Source: Deltaproteobacteria bacterium (lineage in GTDB: Bacteria > Desulfobacterota > Syntrophia > Syntrophales > UBA2210). From it: a stretch of DNA of 55,806 nt. The notes under the pieces were generated by a model. It had not been told where the DNA came from and searched no databases. It worked only from the letters and a program-made list of their open reading frames with translations. Where the stretch lies: NCBI GenBank assembly GCA_019314085.1, contig JAFCZZ010000002.1:1-55806 (forward strand), given 5' to 3'. Made by a program: the position numbers and the translations under genes. Below, piece after piece: positions 47,011 to 54,811 of the stretch. Each line of letters starts with the position of its first letter. The first letter of the stretch is position 1.

Positions 47011-48093
47011 TTGGAAGAGATCAAAGCGATAAGAGAAGAGAGCAGGAAGATTGCTGAGAAGGCCCTCGAGGAGTGGAGGAAGAGAGACCCCCTCCTCGAA
47101 GATATGGAGGGCTTCGAGAAGTACCTCCAAGCCAACAGGGACCGCATAGCCCTGGAACTCTTCGGCACCCTCCTCGAAGACCTCGGCATCGAGACACCAA
47201 TCGGGCAGGAAGGAGAAGAGGCAAAGCAGCCCTCTTGGTTCGAAAGGGCATTCGTCAAGCTGGTGAAAAAGCTCGCCCCAGTGCACAAGGCCACAGTAGA
47301 AGCCGGCGAGGGCAGCGAGGGCGGCGAGGAGGAAGAAGCAATACTAGTCTGCGACACGCCCCTCGAGGGATGCTTCAAAGACTACAAGGAGATAGCAAGA
47401 GGACTAATCTTCGAAAACTGGAGGCCAGAGGCCGAGACTTACTGTGTGGCAATGGATGCAACGAAGATCGCCATGCTCATATTCCCCCAGGAGTATGTGA
47501 AGCTCTTGGAGCCAGCCCAGCTAGAGGACTATGAAATAGCCTTCATCGACCAGCTCTTGGACACGGTTCAAACCGTCGTCCACATAGACAACGACGTCCT
47601 GCAGAGCTTCATCACATCGACAGGCGGGACAAGCCTCGTTCGAATCGAAAACAAGCTACAAGTCGAGCTGGGAGAGCCAGAAGCTGAGGCAGAGAACACC
47701 CAGAATACGCAGAACACGCAGAACGCGCAAGAGGCCCATGAGACGCGACAGCCGGAGATAAGCTGCAAGATCTACCTCAGGGCGATAAACACGCCCAGCC
47801 CCTATACCTCGGTCTCCTCGATCTACGAGAAGTACGTCGAGACCGCCTTCGAGACGCACTTCCACACAGGCGAGGCGGGCTGCTACACCACCGTGGATCC
47901 ACAGTGGCTGGAGAAGCTCAGATACTTCAAGCCACCGGCAGGCAAGTTCGTCACCGTGAGGATGGGCTGGGGCAAGGAGACGCCCCTCGTAGTGCATCTA
48001 CGCGATGGCAGCGAGCCGGGCGAACTCTTCTACATCGTGGCACCAACACTCCCGGAAGAATTAGAGTGGAAATGGCCATACTTCGAGGCCTAG
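47011..48093 (+). CDS. PCNA-like sliding clamp with N-terminal helical extension
   Basis: TTG 47011 follows GGAGGTG by five bases. The 360-residue product has about 110 residues of charged helix, then a stretch of about 250 residues (normal PCNA length) with clamp features. These are FKDYKEIARGLIF and VAMDATKIAMLIFP (compare A-M-D-x-(S/T)-x-(V/I)-A-M), VVHIDNDVLQSFI, an interdomain loop carrying an NTQ repeat, and a C-terminal VTVRMGWGKETPLVVHL followed by LFYIVAPTLPEE. The last is the (M/T)-P-L-x-(L/V)...(Y/I)-x-(L/V)-A-P-x ending of PCNA. It is probably a processivity clamp; the extension may load it or bind partners. Confidence 0.7.
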   Translation: MEEIKAIREESRKIAEKALEEWRKRDPLLEDMEGFEKYLQANRDRIALELFGTLLEDLGIETPIGQEGEEAKQPSWFERAFVKLVKKLAPVHKATVEAGEGSEGGEEEEAILVCDTPLEGCFKDYKEIARGLIFENWRPEAETYCVAMDATKIAMLIFPQEYVKLLEPAQLEDYEIAFIDQLLDTVQTVVHIDNDVLQSFITSTGGTSLVRIENKLQVELGEPEAEAENTQNTQNTQNAQEAHETRQPEISCKIYLRAINTPSPYTSVSSIYEKYVETAFETHFHTGEAGCYTTVDPQWLEKLRYFKPPAGKFVTVRMGWGKETPLVVHLRDGSEPGELFYIVAPTLPEELEWKWPYFEA

Positions 48094-48313
48094 AAGCGAG
48101 ACTAGAAGCCACATACTCTACCCCTACAGGCACCACAAACTCTCTTTTGAAAGCGGGTGCCTGCTTCCTTCTTTTTGCCGAAAGACGGCTTCTCCTTCCC
48201 GCCACAAAACCTTTTTCTAGCATTAAAGACGTTCTACAGACAGGTCGAAAGGGAGTCATCCCCCTCTTCTACGCAACGTCTCACCTCCGTTCGTCGATTA
48301 GGTGGATGGCTCC

Positions 48314-48344
48314 CCGGCAACCCTCGCAAAGAGGGACGGAGGTG
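48314..48344 (+). promoter_or_regulatory. Leader hairpin element 5
   Basis: CCG (48314-48316), bulge GCAA, stem CCCTC/GAGGG (48321-48325 and 48331-48335) with loop GCAAA, A, and CGG (48337-48339) in CGGAGGTGAG. The gene it serves starts at 48357. The 263-base gap upstream (48094-48356) holds nothing else that I could identify. Confidence 0.6.
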
Positions 48345-48356
48345 AGTAAAGAGTAG

Positions 48357-48587
48357 ATGTATCAAGAAAGGCAGACAAGCTTGGGCTGGGTGCTAGGCCT
48401 CCTAGGAATCGCCTCCACATTCGGTATAGCACTCGGGGCGTGGCTCATAGTCCTATGGACTTGGCTTGGCCTGGCCGACTCATGGACAATCGACCCCTCT
48501 AACATCTGGGACCTCGCCGAGCCATGGGCACTGCCCATAATGATGCTGCTATGCCTCTACGGAATGTGGAGATACTGGAAGACCTAG
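48357..48587 (+). CDS. Small membrane protein with two helices
   Basis: The 76-residue product has two hydrophobic segments (about residues 10-38 and 57-71) separated by a polar, W/D-rich loop. It is not recognised. It follows leader hairpin 5 and ends shortly before a T tract, so it is probably a single-gene unit. Confidence 0.6.
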   Translation: MYQERQTSLGWVLGLLGIASTFGIALGAWLIVLWTWLGLADSWTIDPSNIWDLAEPWALPIMMLLCLYGMWRYWKT

Positions 48588-48593
48588 CAACCC

Positions 48594-48628
48594 TTTTTTC
48601 CTGCTACAATTCTAGATCTAAATCTAGA
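48594..48628 (+). terminator. T tract followed by an inverted repeat
   Basis: Six T (48594-48599) lie seven bases after the stop of the membrane protein. Then come TCTAGAT (48611-48617) and ATCTAGA (48622-48628), a 7-bp inverted repeat with a four-base spacer. It is probably the end of the upstream unit; the palindrome could also be an operator of the next gene. Confidence 0.45.
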
Positions 48629-48692
48629 TCGAGCTGCAACTCTAAATGTAAAACGAACACCGATAGCAGCAGTCCCCGCCCGGCAAACCACA

Positions 48693-48703
48693 AAATATAT
48701 AAG
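48693..48703 (+). promoter_or_regulatory. TATA box for the AbrB-like gene
   Basis: AAATATATAAG lies 26-36 bases before ATG 48729, at normal archaeal spacing and in GC-richer surroundings. It probably drives the operon from 48729 through the AAA+ ATPase gene. Confidence 0.65.
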
Positions 48704-48728
48704 CGTGTTTTGCTCCCAAAACGGGACT

Positions 48729-48947
48729 ATGAAAATCCGTCTTGCCTATGATCCCCAAGGCAGGAGAATCCACCTCAAAGAAGAGGTGAAGGACCTCCTC
48801 GGACATGAACGTAAAGAAGTTGTGGCTCTTGCCAACGCAACCACACTAACCATCTTCGACCCAGAGACACCTATTGACAAAGTGATAAAGAGCCTGGAGA
48901 TAGTTCTCCAGGACCTCCGGCTAAGAGCCGAACTCGAGCAGTGCTAA
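48729..48947 (+). CDS. AbrB/SpoVT-like small regulator
   Basis: From ATG 48729 the 72 residues show a basic strand, RRIHLKEEVKDLLG, then EVVALANATTLTIFDPE, resembling the swapped-hairpin AbrB fold, with a C-terminal helix for dimerisation. It is the first gene of the AAA+/HNH operon with its own TATA box and is likely an autoregulator. The assignment is by pattern. Confidence 0.5.
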   Translation: MKIRLAYDPQGRRIHLKEEVKDLLGHERKEVVALANATTLTIFDPETPIDKVIKSLEIVLQDLRLRAELEQC

Positions 48948-48958
48948 GGAGGGAGTTC

Positions 48959-49369
48959 ATGCCGACTCCCTGTGAGCTCTGTGGCAGACCCTCAACAAGA
49001 TACAGCTGGGTCCCCAAGTACGAGAAACGCCTCAGCCTCTGCGAACCCCACTATGCCCTTCTCAAGTCTAGGGAACTAGCCAACGTAACAGGGATCACCT
49101 GCGAGAACTGTGGACTACCCGACGCAAAGATTAAGCATCACACCTCCTACTTTCCAGAGAAAACAGTCATAGTCTGTGATCACTGTCATAAGGAGATACA
49201 CAAAGATCCAACTCACCCACTTTATCCTCGAGATCTCCCCCGATGCCCAGCCTGTGGAAGAATCTTGGAACGACGGAAAAAAGGCTGGGTTTGCAAGAAC
49301 CACCTCTGCATAAACTACTGGAAGCTTGGCAGAGGCCCAATAATCATTCAAGATAACCAGGTGGACTAG
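48959..49369 (+). CDS. HNH-endonuclease-like multi-zinc protein
   Basis: ATG 48959 follows GGAGGGAG. The 136-residue protein has several C-x2-C pairs (CELC, CENC, CDHC, CPAC). Its centre, IKHHTSYFPEKTVIVCDHCH then EIHKD, carries the HH...C-x2-C-H...I-H arrangement of HNH nucleases. It may nick or cut DNA in replication or packaging. A purely structural zinc protein is the alternative. Confidence 0.6.
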   Translation: MPTPCELCGRPSTRYSWVPKYEKRLSLCEPHYALLKSRELANVTGITCENCGLPDAKIKHHTSYFPEKTVIVCDHCHKEIHKDPTHPLYPRDLPRCPACGRILERRKKGWVCKNHLCINYWKLGRGPIIIQDNQVD

Positions 49370-49783
49370 GTGGTGTCAAACTGGCTTATCCAGTTGAAGA
49401 AGCGAAGTGAACTACCCGAAGATAATCCAGAACACCTACACCCAGCCCTAGCTCGGCTGATCGCCATCTTAGGAGCCACAGAACGAGAGCTCGACCAAGC
49501 CATGGCGCTATTCGGACAGCGAGAAGACGCATTATCCCTACGCCAAGCGGCACACTGCGCAAAGCCCAAGCTGCTCCCCACGTGGACACCGATCAACGAA
49601 GCAGAGGAATACACCATAGGACGCCGCTTGATGCAACTGGAAGCCGACCCTCTCGCCGAGTGGCCTCATTTCAAAGACGAGCCCTACGCCTCCCCCGCAT
49701 ATGCCTATCTGAGTTACCTCCGGAGAGCAGGCATCTCGGCAAAAGCGAGGGAACAGGCAAAAAAAGTGTTGAGGTGGCGTTAA
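49370..49783 (+). CDS. Hypothetical helical protein before the AAA+ gene
   Basis: The 137-residue product starts at GTG 49370, directly after the previous stop, and ends directly before the GTG of the ATPase, so the three are coupled. It is almost all helix. No family is recognised. It may be a loader or partner of the ATPase. Confidence 0.5.
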   Translation: MVSNWLIQLKKRSELPEDNPEHLHPALARLIAILGATERELDQAMALFGQREDALSLRQAAHCAKPKLLPTWTPINEAEEYTIGRRLMQLEADPLAEWPHFKDEPYASPAYAYLSYLRRAGISAKAREQAKKVLRWR

Positions 49784-51586
49784 GTGGCGAAGGCGAAGGG
49801 CGACGAGGAGAAGATCATCCCGATCCACGCTGTCAGGATGCGACTCGTCGACGGGAGCCTCGTCGAAACCATCGCCAACGCCGGGACCCCCAAGTTCCTC
49901 GCCTACAACCCAAAAACCGGGAAGACAAAGACATACGCATCCATCCGGCCTGAACACGTCAGCCAAATCGAGGTAGACATACCGATAACAGACAACCCCG
50001 TCATAATCGTGCCACCGGATCCAGAGGCCGTCAAGGAGGGGGCCGTCCTCCTCCCAGACGGCATAGAGGACTACGGATCAACCGAACAGCTCATAGAGGA
50101 GATCAGGCAGCACATACACCGCTACGTAGACATGCCAAAAGAAAACGAGACCTTCGCCGCCTGGTACGTACTCCTAAGCTGGATACACGACCGGCTCAAC
50201 ACCCTCTGCTACTACCGATTCCTCGGCGACACCGGCACAGGAAAATCTAGGGGACTCGACGTCGTCGGCAGGCTATGCTACAACGCGTGCATGGCCAGCG
50301 GCGCCATAACACCCGCCCCGATATACCGAATGATACGGGCCTGGCGCGGAACCATAGTCCTAGATGAGGCGGATCGCCGCAAAAGCGACGAGACCGACGA
50401 GGTAATAACCATCCTGAACTGTGGATTCGAAAAAGGACGCCCCGTCATCCGATGCAGCAAGGATAACCCGGACAGACTCCAGATCCTCCCCACCTACGGA
50501 CCCAAAGTCATCGCCACGAGACAGACCTTCGACGACAAGGCCCTCGAATCCAAATGCCTCACCACCAAGATGACCGAGACAGACCGCGAGGACATCCCAG
50601 CCGTCCTACCACAATCCTTCTACGAGGACGAGGCAAGACTGAGACGCAAACTCCTCAAGTGGCGCCTCGACAACCTAGACAAGATCAACCCGGAGCAGGT
50701 CCAGACAGTCGACCTCTCGGGAATAGAGCCAAGAATAAGGCAAGCAGCCGGAAGCTTCGCCGTCCTCTTCGCCCAGGACGAGGCCTTGAAACAGCGGTTC
50801 AAAGAGTTCCTCCAGAAGTACAACCAGGAAATAGTGCTAGAGCGATCCGAGACCTACGAGGGGGCGGTCGTCCGAGCCATAGTCAGCCTTATCGAGCAGG
50901 GCCACATGGAGTTCACGCCACAGCAGATCGCAAGCGAGATGGCCGACAACGGTTTCATGGTCAGGGGCAAGCCGCCCACTGGGAGGAGTGTGGGAAGAAG
51001 GCTGAAGGCTCTGGGCCTGGAGACCAGGGTGGTGTGGAAGGAGGGCAAGGCCCAACGCGTCATCAGCGTGGAGGAATACCAAGTCCTACTCAAACGCCTT
51101 ATCAGGCGCTACGTCCCGCTGGATCTTATCTCGGAATCCTTACAAAATAAACTTACGTCATTACGTCTCTTACATTACATTAGGTACTCTGGTACTCCAG
51201 ATTTACTTAAAAAAGAAGAGCTTGAACGAGAGTCTGGGGAAGAAAAGGGGTATACCCCTATAGACCGTAAGGAACGTAAGGACGTAAGTGGGTCTGAGGG
51301 AGCGAAGGAAGAAGCGGAGATCGAGGTATTCACGCAGATACCTGGTGTGTCGATGAGGGACCTGGCGGAGATGTGCTTACTCTTCCAGGTTCCCCGGCCG
51401 CCGCGCGAGGTGTACGAGAAGCTGTCGAACAGGTTTAATGCTCACCAACTCACGGCCATGTTCGAGTGGCTCAAAGAGGCCAATTATGTTTACCAACCTA
51501 GGGTTGGGATCTACATGTGGGATAAGGGGAGGGGTCTCCCTGGGGGGCTAGATGAGGATGAAGTCTCAAATGGAGGCGATAAGTGA
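49784..51586 (+). CDS. AAA+ ATPase, probable replicative helicase
   Basis: The 600-residue protein has a Walker A in GDTGTGKSR (148-156 region, K154), a Walker B in TIVLDEADRR (D194, E195), a downstream sensor-like stretch GPKVIATRQTF, and an arginine-rich region. The C-terminal third has two winged-helix-like parts. The pattern fits the helicase domain of plasmid or virus primase-helicases (D5/DUF3987-like). No primase active site is visible. Around 51130-51300 the codons become noticeably AT-richer. It is probably the replication helicase; a packaging ATPase is less likely because arrangement and length differ from terminases. Confidence 0.7.
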   Translation: MAKAKGDEEKIIPIHAVRMRLVDGSLVETIANAGTPKFLAYNPKTGKTKTYASIRPEHVSQIEVDIPITDNPVIIVPPDPEAVKEGAVLLPDGIEDYGSTEQLIEEIRQHIHRYVDMPKENETFAAWYVLLSWIHDRLNTLCYYRFLGDTGTGKSRGLDVVGRLCYNACMASGAITPAPIYRMIRAWRGTIVLDEADRRKSDETDEVITILNCGFEKGRPVIRCSKDNPDRLQILPTYGPKVIATRQTFDDKALESKCLTTKMTETDREDIPAVLPQSFYEDEARLRRKLLKWRLDNLDKINPEQVQTVDLSGIEPRIRQAAGSFAVLFAQDEALKQRFKEFLQKYNQEIVLERSETYEGAVVRAIVSLIEQGHMEFTPQQIASEMADNGFMVRGKPPTGRSVGRRLKALGLETRVVWKEGKAQRVISVEEYQVLLKRLIRRYVPLDLISESLQNKLTSLRLLHYIRYSGTPDLLKKEELERESGEEKGYTPIDRKERKDVSGSEGAKEEAEIEVFTQIPGVSMRDLAEMCLLFQVPRPPREVYEKLSNRFNAHQLTAMFEWLKEANYVYQPRVGIYMWDKGRGLPGGLDEDEVSNGGDK

Positions 51587-51837
51587 TGCCTGTCTGGCTT
51601 CCCGATCGTCGCCGGATGTCCCGTCGGGAGGATTGGAGGGAGGTAGGAGACGGCGTATGGGAGATTGTTTATCGTGATGAGAAGGGGCGTTTACATAGGC
51701 ATAGGGAGTATGGAAGCAAGTCCTGCGTTATCTGCGGCTCACCGTTTGAGTATAAGTATTGGCGGCATGGAGAGTGCTTCTGGTGTACGCATCACCAAGC
51801 ACGGAGGAGGGGGTTGATAAAGAGGCGTCGCGGATAG
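51583..51837 (+). CDS. Small zinc-finger protein
   Basis: The 84-residue protein overlaps the ATPase stop (GTGATG; ATG 51586 is the alternative start). It has CVICG and CFWCTHH, one zinc site, with a basic tail RRRGLIKRRRG. It is a likely DNA-binding adaptor for the helicase, inferred only from the coupling. Confidence 0.55.
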   Translation: MMPVWLPDRRRMSRREDWREVGDGVWEIVYRDEKGRLHRHREYGSKSCVICGSPFEYKYWRHGECFWCTHHQARRRGLIKRRRG

Positions 51838-51924
51838 GGGTGTGGTGGGCTCATCTGGTTGTTTCTCGCGGTCGACTTCCGGGTCTCTGCCCGCCGCACT
51901 CCCCGTAGTGTTTGAGGGTCGAAG

Positions 51925-52590
51925 ATGGATTTTGACTTTGGCCGGCTGGCCGAGGAGTATGTGAAGCGCGAGCCGAGGGAGAGGAAGCCTCACTCCTACT
52001 ATGCTTCGGAGATCCCTTGGTGCCTCCGCAAGGTTTACTACTCTCACACGGCCCGTAGAGAGTTCCCTATTGACAAGCTCTTGCTCTTTAAGGCTGGGGA
52101 CCAGGCGCACTGGTTTGTTAGGTCTGTTCTGAAGTGGGCCGGCCTCCTGGTCGATGCAGAGCGATCCATCTCGATCGTGGATCCGGAGACCGACGTAGAG
52201 ATCAGGGGGAGGCTTGACGACGTCTTGGTCATGGAGACGGGGGAGGGGCAGGCCGTTGTCGAGGTGAAGTCCGTCGCCAGGTATGGCTTGAAGTATATCT
52301 CTGGGCCTAAGGACCCACATGTCATGCAAATTACGCCTTATGTTCGTGTCGTGTCGGCGAGGCTCGGATACCTGGTCTATCTTGAGAGGGATTCGTATGC
52401 CTCGAAGACGTTTCGTGTTGACTATGATCCCGCCGTGTTGAAGGCGGCTTTGGCCCGGGCTGTTGAGGTTGATAGGTGTATTGAGCGTGGCGAGCCGCCT
52501 GTGGCAGAGGCAAGGGCCACGCCGGGCAGGGAGTTCGAGTGCAAGCAGTGTCTCTACAGCGATCTCTGTAGCTTGGAGGAAGAGCCATAG
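51925..52590 (+). CDS. Cas4-like PD-(D/E)XK nuclease with iron-sulphur cysteines
   Basis: The 221-residue protein has one cysteine near the start (C33 in PWCLRK) and three at the end (C206, C209, C215 in CKQCLYSDLC), the 4Fe-4S set of Cas4/AddB-type nucleases. Active-site residues are D98 (GRLDD) and E113-x-K115 (VVEVKS). Similar proteins in archaeal viruses act as exonucleases in recombination and end processing. No other cas genes or repeats are present, so it is not part of a CRISPR system here. Confidence 0.8.
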   Translation: MDFDFGRLAEEYVKREPRERKPHSYYASEIPWCLRKVYYSHTARREFPIDKLLLFKAGDQAHWFVRSVLKWAGLLVDAERSISIVDPETDVEIRGRLDDVLVMETGEGQAVVEVKSVARYGLKYISGPKDPHVMQITPYVRVVSARLGYLVYLERDSYASKTFRVDYDPAVLKAALARAVEVDRCIERGEPPVAEARATPGREFECKQCLYSDLCSLEEEP

Positions 52591-52622
52591 GAACAACTAC
52601 AAGTATGGGGGGTAAACACAAG

Positions 52623-52631
52623 GTTTATAAG
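52623..52631 (+). promoter_or_regulatory. TATA box for the gene at 52652
   Basis: GTTTATAAG lies about 25 bases before ATG 52652, predicting a leaderless transcript for the zinc-ribbon and RadA-like genes. Confidence 0.65.
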
Positions 52632-52651
52632 TAGGTAAAGCATATGTGGAT

Positions 52652-52876
52652 ATGGTGTTGGTATTGTCTCGCAGTAAGTCTCGGAGGAGGAGCAAGTCCG
52701 AGGAGGTTCCCGCCCCGCCGCTGTGGGTGTGCAAGCGCTGCGGCCACAAGTGGTACGGCCGCAAGCCGGGCATACCTCTGATATGCCCTCGCTGTAAGAG
52801 CCCTTACTGGAACCGGGAGTACCAGGTCGCCCCTGAGAAGAGGGGTGGCAGGAAGAAGACGAAGGTACAAGGATAA
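52652..52876 (+). CDS. Small zinc-ribbon protein
   Basis: ATG 52652 fits the TATA spacing. The 74-residue basic protein has a clear ribbon, CKRCGHKWYGRKPGIPLICP then CK, with K/R-rich ends. This is typical of zinc-ribbon DNA- or RNA-binding factors. It lies just before the recombinase gene. Confidence 0.65.
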   Translation: MVLVLSRSKSRRRSKSEEVPAPPLWVCKRCGHKWYGRKPGIPLICPRCKSPYWNREYQVAPEKRGGRKKTKVQG

Positions 52877-52891
52877 CAGGAGGGAGGCTGA

Positions 52892-54067
52892 GTGTCGAGC
52901 ATATCTGACTGGATCCCCGAGGAGAGGGAAGAGGAGACGGAAGAGGAGGAAGAGATAGAGGTTGAGATGCCCGAGGAGGAAGAGGAACTCGACGAGGATC
53001 GCAGGGTCTGGGAGGGCATGTCCGATAAGGCTAAGAAGAGGCTTCTAGGCATCGCGGAGAAGCACGGCTTCTCCGAGGAGGACTGGCGCGAAGTCTTGGC
53101 GGCGTGGCGATCCGCCAGGTCCAAGTCGAGGAACGCGGCCGAGGCGTTGAAGGTGTTTCCAGACGAGCTTCACAAGCTCCGGGCGGCGAGGAGCCCGGAG
53201 AGTCCGGGCGTGGAGGAGGTGGAGCTGGAGGAGCTGCCTCCCCTGCAGTTGAAGGGAGAGCCATCAGCAACTGCTCCGCCGAGCCCCGGGGCGGCCACGT
53301 CAACCGCGGCACAGGCGGGGAAGACGGTTGCAACCGCTCGAACCGCTCGAAGCGCTATGGACAGGCTCGCCGAGCTGGCGGGCGACCACCTCGTCGAGAT
53401 CTACGGCGTGATGGGGACGGGGAAGTCCCGATTGGTCCACGCGATTGCCGTCGAGGCCCAAGAGGCGGGGAAGCGCGTCCTCTACATAGACACGGAGGGC
53501 GGATTGGACGAGAAGCACATCCGCCAGCTAAAGAACTACGTCTACATAGGGGACGACCTAGCTGATCTGCGGGCCGCGGTGGAGGAGGCGAAGAGGAGCC
53601 GTGAGAGGTACGACGTCCTCGTCGTTGACTCGGTCGGCCACCCTGTCTATGTGAACTACGTGACGATGGGCGGCATGGACGCGAAGCTGAAGTCGTACCA
53701 GGAGCTTGCCGCCGTGTTCGCCGATATGGTGAGGTTCTCTAGGGGTGAGAGGGCCCCGCGTGCGAGGCTCATCCACCAGGCGGCTCAGCGACAGGGAGGT
53801 GGGCGTCTTGCGATTGCCGTGAATCACACGGTCTCGGAGTTCACGCGAATCGCGAAGGATTTGCCTGAGGAGGCGCCGCTCGACCCGTTCGGCGGCCAGA
53901 TCCATAGGGTGCCGAAGCTCATACTGCGGTCGGAGCCTGTCGAGTATAGGAAGGACCGTAGTGTCTTCCGCCTTGTGACGTGGAAGGCGAGGGATCTCCC
54001 GAAGAACCTCGAGGTAGCACGGTTCACCATAGACGCGCGTGGAGTGAGGATTGACTGGCAGATTTAG
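52892..54067 (+). CDS. RadA/RecA-superfamily ATPase
   Basis: The 391-residue protein has an acidic, disordered N-terminus (1-35), a helical region (about 40-95), a low-complexity linker, and a RecA core. The core has Walker A GVMGTGKSR (172-180, K178), YIDTEGG, Walker B VLVVDSVG (D246), and LAIAVNH then GGQIHRVPKLILR, the latter matching the L2/GG-x-x-x-x-H...L-R-L region of RadA. It probably mediates strand exchange or loads onto single strands in replication. The N-terminal acid region and linker differ from the helix-hairpin-helix start of cellular RadA. Confidence 0.8.
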   Translation: MSSISDWIPEEREEETEEEEEIEVEMPEEEEELDEDRRVWEGMSDKAKKRLLGIAEKHGFSEEDWREVLAAWRSARSKSRNAAEALKVFPDELHKLRAARSPESPGVEEVELEELPPLQLKGEPSATAPPSPGAATSTAAQAGKTVATARTARSAMDRLAELAGDHLVEIYGVMGTGKSRLVHAIAVEAQEAGKRVLYIDTEGGLDEKHIRQLKNYVYIGDDLADLRAAVEEAKRSRERYDVLVVDSVGHPVYVNYVTMGGMDAKLKSYQELAAVFADMVRFSRGERAPRARLIHQAAQRQGGGRLAIAVNHTVSEFTRIAKDLPEEAPLDPFGGQIHRVPKLILRSEPVEYRKDRSVFRLVTWKARDLPKNLEVARFTIDARGVRIDWQI

Positions 54068-54134
54068 GACGTGGATAGGGACGTGGCTCGTCATCCCCCT
54101 AGAACACAGAGCTCACACACCTTGTCTTGTTTTG

Positions 54135-54160
54135 CCGCGTCCCCCGCAAAGCAGGAGGTG
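54135..54160 (+). promoter_or_regulatory. Degenerate leader element before 54166
   Basis: CCGCGTCCCCCGCAAAGCAG directly before GAGGTGAG recalls leader element 5 (CCG...CCCTC-GCAAA-GAGGG...CGGAGG), with the same GCAAA loop sequence, but the pairing is poor. It is listed as a possible decayed sixth copy. Confidence 0.25.
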
Positions 54161-54165
54161 AGTTT

Positions 54166-54426
54166 GTGAAGGCTAGGTTTGGCAGGGAGATCTTCTGTCA
54201 GCACTGCGGCAAGGACGATAGGATTGTTACTCGTTGGAGAGGCAAATTCTCCTACTTCTACTGGTGCGAGCGTTGCCGGGACGTGGTGAAGGAGACGGAT
54301 TGGCGTAGTGCGGAGGTGGTTCAGATGGTTGAGGATGATAATGCACTTCGCTCGGAGATGATCGACGCCCAGTGGGATATGCTGGGTGTTGGTTGGAGTG
54401 ACAAGGAGGAGGTTATAGATGAGTAG
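54166..54426 (+). CDS. Small zinc-ribbon protein
   Basis: GTG 54166 is chosen because GGAGGTGAG precedes it; the frame is open further upstream without a ribosome site. The 86-residue protein has CQHCGKDD and CERCRD, one zinc ribbon, and an acidic helical C-terminus. It overlaps the next gene by eight bases. Confidence 0.6.
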   Translation: MKARFGREIFCQHCGKDDRIVTRWRGKFSYFYWCERCRDVVKETDWRSAEVVQMVEDDNALRSEMIDAQWDMLGVGWSDKEEVIDE

Positions 54427-54811
54427 GTTGGAAGACCTAGTTGTCTCTTCGGATTGGAAGGCCGGCTACGAGAAGGGTCTTGCCGATGGCAAGACTCACG
54501 TGAAGGAGCTCCTCGAAGTCGTCGAGCGGCACGAGGAACGGATCAAGAAGCTCGAGGAGCTTCTGGAAGATAGGCTGATCGAGATGCACGCAGAGGCAGT
54601 GGTGGCGCAGCTTGAGCGGCTCCTGAAGTGGATCGAGAAGCAGAGAAAGGAGTTCGAGCCGACGCGGGACTCGCTGTGGGAATCCAACCCGTCGCAGGCT
54701 AGGTGGTGGGATGCCAGGTGCCTGCAGCTGTCTGAGGTTCGGAACTATGTCCGGAGGATGATACGGACGCTAAAGAGAAACAAGAAGGAGGTGAGGAGTG
54801 ATGGATCTTGA
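54419..54811 (+). CDS. Coiled-coil hypothetical protein
   Basis: The 130-residue product is a long charged coiled coil (about residues 20-75) with a tryptophan-containing middle and a basic tail. It is coupled to both neighbours by overlaps. No family is recognised. Confidence 0.5.
   Translation: MSRLEDLVVSSDWKAGYEKGLADGKTHVKELLEVVERHEERIKKLEELLEDRLIEMHAEAVVAQLERLLKWIEKQRKEFEPTRDSLWESNPSQARWWDARCLQLSEVRNYVRRMIRTLKRNKKEVRSDGS

Noticed and set aside
49784..51586. Large terminase
   Set aside because: The Walker A and B spacing, winged-helix C-terminus and lack of a nuclease domain fit an AAA+ helicase better.
51925..52590. CRISPR-associated cas4
   Set aside because: No repeats or other cas genes exist on the circle; Cas4-like nucleases are common in archaeal viruses by themselves.
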